The position numbers and the translations under genes were made by a program. DNA of 64,000 nucleotides. It comes from Sphingopyxis sp. FD7. GTDB lineage: Bacteria > Pseudomonadota > Alphaproteobacteria > Sphingomonadales > Sphingomonadaceae. How positions within the stretch are numbered: position 1 is the stretch's first letter; each line of letters begins with the position of its first letter. Shown one piece after another: positions 60,479-64,000 of this stretch. The notes under the pieces are model-generated. The model did not search any database. It was not told where the DNA came from and worked only from the letters and a program-made list of their open reading frames with translations. The DNA lies in assembly GCF_003609835.1 (NCBI RefSeq), contig NZ_AP017898.1, positions 124,001 to 188,000 of the forward strand. Direction: 5' to 3'.

Positions 60479-61453
60479 ATGGCCAGTGTCGCGCTCCTCT
60501 CGAATCCTCGCTCGACGGGCAACCGCTCGCAATTGCCGCGGGTTCGCGAGTTTTGCGCGGCGCACCCCGACATCTTCCACTATGAGGTGGAGGACGTCGA
60601 ACAGATCGGCGAGGCGATCCGCACGATCGCCATGGTGTCCCCGCGCGTCGTTGCGATCAACGGCGGCGACGGCACGGTGCAGGCGGCGTTGACCGAGCTT
60701 TATTCGGGCGGTCATTTCGGCGGTTCGCCGCCACCGGTCGCGGTGCTGCCCAACGGCAAGACCAATTTGATCGCGCTCGACCTCGGCGCCGAGGGCGACC
60801 CGATCAAGGCGCTCCAGCGCGTGCTCGATCTTGTCCAGGCGGGCGAGATCGACGACCATGTGATCGAGCGCCAGCTTATCGCGCTCGACGGCGGCGGCAA
60901 CAGCCGCCCGGTGCTCGGCATGTTCCTCGGCGGCGCCTATCTCGCCGACGTCATGCTCTATTGCCGCAACCGTATCTATCCGCTCGGCCTGCCCAACGGC
61001 ATTTCGCATTTCCTCGCGGCGATCCTCGGACTGTTCGCGATCGTCTTCGGCATCGGCGGCGGGCGCCTGCCGCCCAAGCCCGAACCGATGACGGTGTCGC
61101 TCGTCCGACAGGGCGAGTTCAAGGGCAAATTCTCGCTGCTCATCGTCACGACGCTCGAAAAACTGCTGCTCAGTATCCGCACCAGCGACAGCCATGGCAG
61201 CAACGGCCATATGAAGCTGCTCGCGACCGACAGCAATGTCGGCGCGCTGCTGAGAATGCTCGGTGCGACCTGGCGTGGCACGCTCGGGCAAAAGCAGCTC
61301 GCCGGCGTGCATTTTCAGCAAGGCGACGAGATACGGATCGAGGGCGAGCGGTCGAACGTGATCCTCGACGGCGAGATTTTCGAGGCCAGGAGCGGTGCGC
61401 CGATCATCCTCACCTCGACGCAGCCGGTTCCCTTCCTGCGTCTCGCCGCCTGA
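60479..61453 (+). CDS. Diacylglycerol kinase-catalytic domain lipid kinase
   Basis: A 324-residue cytoplasmic lipid kinase of the DAGK_cat (DgkB/YegS) family. LLSNPRSTGNRS opens the fold, the nucleotide-binding signature is VVAINGGDGTVQAALTELY (about 60-80), PVAVLPNGKTNLIALDLG follows, and the C-terminal half is beta-rich (GDEIRIEGERSNVILDGEIFEA). It would phosphorylate diacylglycerol or a related lipid. It is the middle gene of a tight three-gene group, 7 nt after DUF2141 and 6 nt before the Tam41-like gene, suggesting a phospholipid role for the group. Confidence 0.9.
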   Translation: MASVALLSNPRSTGNRSQLPRVREFCAAHPDIFHYEVEDVEQIGEAIRTIAMVSPRVVAINGGDGTVQAALTELYSGGHFGGSPPPVAVLPNGKTNLIALDLGAEGDPIKALQRVLDLVQAGEIDDHVIERQLIALDGGGNSRPVLGMFLGGAYLADVMLYCRNRIYPLGLPNGISHFLAAILGLFAIVFGIGGGRLPPKPEPMTVSLVRQGEFKGKFSLLIVTTLEKLLLSIRTSDSHGSNGHMKLLATDSNVGALLRMLGATWRGTLGQKQLAGVHFQQGDEIRIEGERSNVILDGEIFEARSGAPIILTSTQPVPFLRLAA

Positions 61454-61459
61454 CCCTAG

Positions 61460-62320
61460 ATGACCCGCCTGACCGATCTCGTCCGCGAAGAGCTGGCGGT
61501 TCCCGTCGATCCGCGCGTGACCGCGATGGCCGCCGCGATCGCCGAGCGCTATCCCGGCAGCGCGCGCGCGGTGCTGTTTTACGGCAGCTGCCTGCGCGAA
61601 AGCGTGCTCGACGGCTTGATGCTCGATTTCTACCTGATTGTGTCGGATTATGGCGACGCCTATCCGAAACGCTGGATGGCGGCCGCGAACCGGCTGATCC
61701 CCCCCAACGTCTTTCCTTTTCAGCACGGCGGGTTGATCGCCAAATATGCGGTGCTGAGCGAAGCCGATTTCCACCGCCTGAACGGGCCGGAGACGCGCAA
61801 CGTGTCGGTATGGGCGCGTTTTGCACAACCTTCGCGGCTCGTCTGGGCGGTCGACGATACCGCTCGCGATCGCGCCGTCGCGGCGGTGGCGCGCGCCGCA
61901 CCCGCCTTGCTTGCGGCCGCGGGGCGACAGGCGGGCGAAGCGCCGCTCGACTGGTGGCGCCGCGCCTTTCGTCTCACTTATTCGGTTGAGCTGCGCGCCG
62001 AGCGAAGCGGCCGCGGGCAATCGGTCGTCGATGCCGATACTGCCCGTTACGAGCGCTTCAGCGCGCCTGCCATTGCTGCGATTCCACCCGGAGCGCGGAG
62101 CGGTGGCTGGCGGCGGCGGCGGATCGAGGGCAAGCTCATCAGTATCGCGCGCCTTGCCAAGGCCAGCCTGACCTATGCTGGCGGGATTGATTATCTGGCG
62201 TGGAAGATCAACCGGCACGCGGGGACGAAGATCGAGATCAAGCCCTGGCAGCGCCGCTGGCCGCTCTTCGCCGCGCTGACGCTCGTGCCGCGTCTGATCC
62301 GGGGCGGCGCGATCCGGTAG
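61460..62320 (+). CDS. Tam41-like nucleotidyltransferase, possible phosphatidate cytidylyltransferase
   Basis: A 286-residue protein usually left hypothetical. VLFYGSCLRESVLDGLMLDFYLIV (Tyr41-Gly42-Ser43, Asp56) followed by RWMAAANRLIPPNVFPFQHGGLIAKYAVLS resembles the core of mitochondrial Tam41/MMP37, a nucleotidyltransferase-fold CDP-diacylglycerol synthase with the pattern YGS...MxDxxxxV...KYGV. No transmembrane helix is certain, though the C-terminal basic/hydrophobic region could bind membranes. It follows a diacylglycerol-kinase-like gene by 6 nt, consistent with phosphatidate use. The assignment rests on motif resemblance only. Confidence 0.6.
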   Translation: MTRLTDLVREELAVPVDPRVTAMAAAIAERYPGSARAVLFYGSCLRESVLDGLMLDFYLIVSDYGDAYPKRWMAAANRLIPPNVFPFQHGGLIAKYAVLSEADFHRLNGPETRNVSVWARFAQPSRLVWAVDDTARDRAVAAVARAAPALLAAAGRQAGEAPLDWWRRAFRLTYSVELRAERSGRGQSVVDADTARYERFSAPAIAAIPPGARSGGWRRRRIEGKLISIARLAKASLTYAGGIDYLAWKINRHAGTKIEIKPWQRRWPLFAALTLVPRLIRGGAIR

Positions 62321-62350
62321 CGATGGCGACCAGCCTGTAATAACCCGTGC

Positions 62351-62428
62351 GTCCCCGCGAAGGCGGGGGCCATCCTCTGCCGGTTCGATTTTGCGCCGTC
62401 CGGCGATGGATCCCCGCGTTCGCGGGGA
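62351..62428. repeat. Two REP-like palindromes between convergent genes
   Basis: Copies at 62351-62370 (GTCCCCGCGAAGGCGGGGGC type) and 62411-62428 (TCCCCGCGTTCGCGGGGA, perfect) lie between the Tam41-like gene and the histidine kinase gene. They make up the main content of this 147-bp gap. Confidence 0.7.
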
Positions 62429-62467
62429 TATATTCTGATCTCATCCGATCGCGATCGAGAAGCGACC

Positions 62468-64000
62468 TCAGCTCGCGAGCCGCTGCCGCGCCGACCGTGC
62501 CTCGCCGCAGCGTCGGATCGCCTGGTCGAGCGCCGACAGGGTGAAGGGCTTGCGCAACACGTCATGGTCGCCGAACGCCGCGACCTCGCTTGCATCGCCG
62601 GCATAGCCGGTGACGAACAGCACTGACAGGCCGGGCCAGCGCAGCTTCAGCCGCGCGACCAGTTCGGGGCCGGTGAGTTCGGGCATCAGAACGTCGGTCA
62701 GGATCAGGTCGAACCCGGCCTGCCCCTCGTTGAGCCGCGCCTCGACCAGCGCCTCGGCCTCCAGCGGATTATCGCACGCAACGGCGCGGTGGCCCAGTTC
62801 GCGCACCGCGTCGACCGTCGCGGCGAGCACGCGCGCATCGTCCTCGACCACCAATATGGTCAGTGCATCGGCGGGGATCGCTTCGGCCTCTTTCTCGCCC
62901 GGCGCCTCGTCGTCGGCGACACCGGGCACGGCGCTGGCGATGGGCAGCAGCATCGCGACGGTCGTGCCTTCGCCTTCGGTCGACGCGATCTGCACCTCGC
63001 CGCCTGACTGGCGGCAGAAGGCAAAGACCTGGCTCATGCCGAGCCCCGTGCCCTGGCCCGCGGGTTTGGTCGTATAGAAGGGGTCGAATACGCGCTCCAG
63101 CACATCGGGCGTCATGCCGCAGCCGGTGTCGATCACCTCGACCGCCAGCGTCTGTGCGCCCTCCTTGTGCGTGCCGCGCGTGCGGATCGTCAGCGACCCG
63201 TGGCCGTTCATCGCGTCGCGCGCATTGACGGCCAGGTTGAGCAGTGCATTTTCAAACTGCTGCCGGTCGATCCAGCACGCCAGCGTCGCGGCATCGAGGT
63301 CGAGCGCCAGCGCGATGCGATCGCCGATCGTGCGCTCGATCAGCGGCGCGAAGCGGCCGATCGATTCGTCGATCGCGGTCATTTCGGGGCGCGCGGGTTC
63401 GGCGCGGGCAAAAGCGAGCAGCCGCCGTGTCAGGTCGGCGGCGCGATTGGCGCCGTCGAGCGCGTTGGAGAGGTGCCGCTGCGCCTTTTCGGGCTCGCCG
63501 GGCAGCCAGCGCTCGGCGAGTTCGAGTCCGCCGACGACGACTGCGAGCATATTGTTGAAGTCGTGCGCAATGCCGCCGGTCAGCTGGCCGACCGCCTCCA
63601 TCTTCTGCGCCTGACGCAGCTGCGCCTCGGCGGCTTCGCGTTCGGCCATTTCGCTGCGCAGCGCGATATTCGCCTGTTCGAGCTCGGCGGTGCGCGCCTC
63701 GACCGCGGCTTCGAGCTGCATCGCGCGCTCGCTTTCCGCCGCCTGTTCGCGCCGCGCCAGTCGTCGTTCACCCTGCACGCGGATCAGCGAGAAGGTCGCG
63801 CCGATCGCGAGCACTGCCGCTGCCGCGCCAAGCAGCGAAAAGAGCAGCATCGCCTGATCGAGGCTCGCGCGGTCGGCGGCGGCGATACGATTGCGCTCGC
63901 GCAGCAGCGCGCGCTCGTTGGTGATGATCTGCGTCAGCAGCTTGTCGATCTTGGCCAGCCCGTCGCCCTGGCCCGCGGCATAATATTTGGAGATGGCGGC
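62468..64000 (-). CDS. Hybrid histidine kinase with CHASE3-like sensor, 5' end outside the window
   Basis: The reading frame is open to the right edge, so the N terminus is missing. The visible part of 510 residues has: the end of a helical CHASE3-like periplasmic region (LTQIITNERALLRERNRIAAADRASLDQA), a transmembrane helix (MLLFSLLGAAAAVLAIGATFSLI), a coiled coil, a HisKA domain (GGIAHDFNNMLAVV, phospho-His), HATPase (NALLNLAVNARDAM, DTGCGMTPDVLERVFDPFYTTK, GTGLGMSQVFAF) and a C-terminal receiver (LVVEDDARVLAATVDAV, LILTDVLMPELTG, FVTGYAG, LRKPF). Signal and partner unknown. The ATG at 63850 is internal. Confidence 0.93.
   Translation of the reverse strand, partial: AAISKYYAAGQGDGLAKIDKLLTQIITNERALLRERNRIAAADRASLDQAMLLFSLLGAAAAVLAIGATFSLIRVQGERRLARREQAAESERAMQLEAAVEARTAELEQANIALRSEMAEREAAEAQLRQAQKMEAVGQLTGGIAHDFNNMLAVVVGGLELAERWLPGEPEKAQRHLSNALDGANRAADLTRRLLAFARAEPARPEMTAIDESIGRFAPLIERTIGDRIALALDLDAATLACWIDRQQFENALLNLAVNARDAMNGHGSLTIRTRGTHKEGAQTLAVEVIDTGCGMTPDVLERVFDPFYTTKPAGQGTGLGMSQVFAFCRQSGGEVQIASTEGEGTTVAMLLPIASAVPGVADDEAPGEKEAEAIPADALTILVVEDDARVLAATVDAVRELGHRAVACDNPLEAEALVEARLNEGQAGFDLILTDVLMPELTGPELVARLKLRWPGLSVLFVTGYAGDASEVAAFGDHDVLRKPFTLSALDQAIRRCGEARSARQRLAS

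Overview
This window is about 64 kb of GC-rich chromosome (roughly two thirds G+C) from an alphaproteobacterium. It is most likely a member of the Sphingomonadales, of the Sphingopyxis/Sphingomonas type. That placement is inferred from the gene set (class II DAHP synthase, Coq4, NepR/PhyR general stress response, sucA-sucB-lpd order, LptFG, BamB next to Der) and from the many short TTCGC-loop intergenic palindromes. I see no rRNA, tRNA, phage, plasmid, IS element or CRISPR array. Coding density is high and most genes are housekeeping.

Layout. 0-8 kb: 2-oxoglutarate dehydrogenase genes sucA, sucB and lpd, interrupted by a small GIY-YIG nuclease gene between 26-nt direct repeats, followed by an exported M20 hydrolase and a UPF0126 membrane protein. 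8-24 kb: mostly single genes or pairs, including an alpha/beta hydrolase, sppA, an SDR, proB, a SAM-fold protein, a GNAT, an NfeD/SPFH pair, a CitE-like lyase, an M28 peptidase, class II DAHP synthase, a membrane cyclic-nucleotide-binding protein, an ArsC/YffB-like protein, a glycerophosphodiesterase, and an XRE regulator with two paralogous membrane proteins. 24-31 kb: panB, a YfgM-like protein, bamB, der, a TusA-like protein, a free-standing Hpt protein, DUF418 and a nitroreductase. 31-38 kb: a membrane protein with a TIR-like C-terminal domain, coq4, DUF72 and purL. 38-42 kb: xseB, ispA, coaD, a periplasmic cyclophilin and queA. 42-49 kb is a signalling region: a MerR/TipAS regulator, a PilZ-XRE fusion divergent from a PAS-GGDEF-EAL-PilZ protein, a hemerythrin protein behind an EcfG-type promoter, tgt, a tiny nepR and phyR. 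49-64 kb: glnE, bcp, DUF455, an M23 peptidase, erpA, xthA, a GNAT-like protein, a desaturase, lptGF, and a DUF2141 - lipid kinase - Tam41-like operon. A hybrid histidine kinase runs off the right edge.

Intergenic repeats are the second main feature. There are many 18-28 nt palindromes with a TTCGC or GCGAA centre, and several kinds of about 70-140 bp elements made of long inverted arms. They lie between genes, often near 3' ends.

The observations most worth following are the repeat-bounded GIY-YIG gene inside the suc-lpd cluster, the lipid kinase next to a Tam41-like nucleotidyltransferase (a possible phosphatidate to CDP-diacylglycerol module), the PilZ-XRE fusion facing a c-di-GMP enzyme, the TIR-like membrane protein, and the NepR/PhyR locus, which has no ecfG beside it but has two recognisable EcfG-type promoters.
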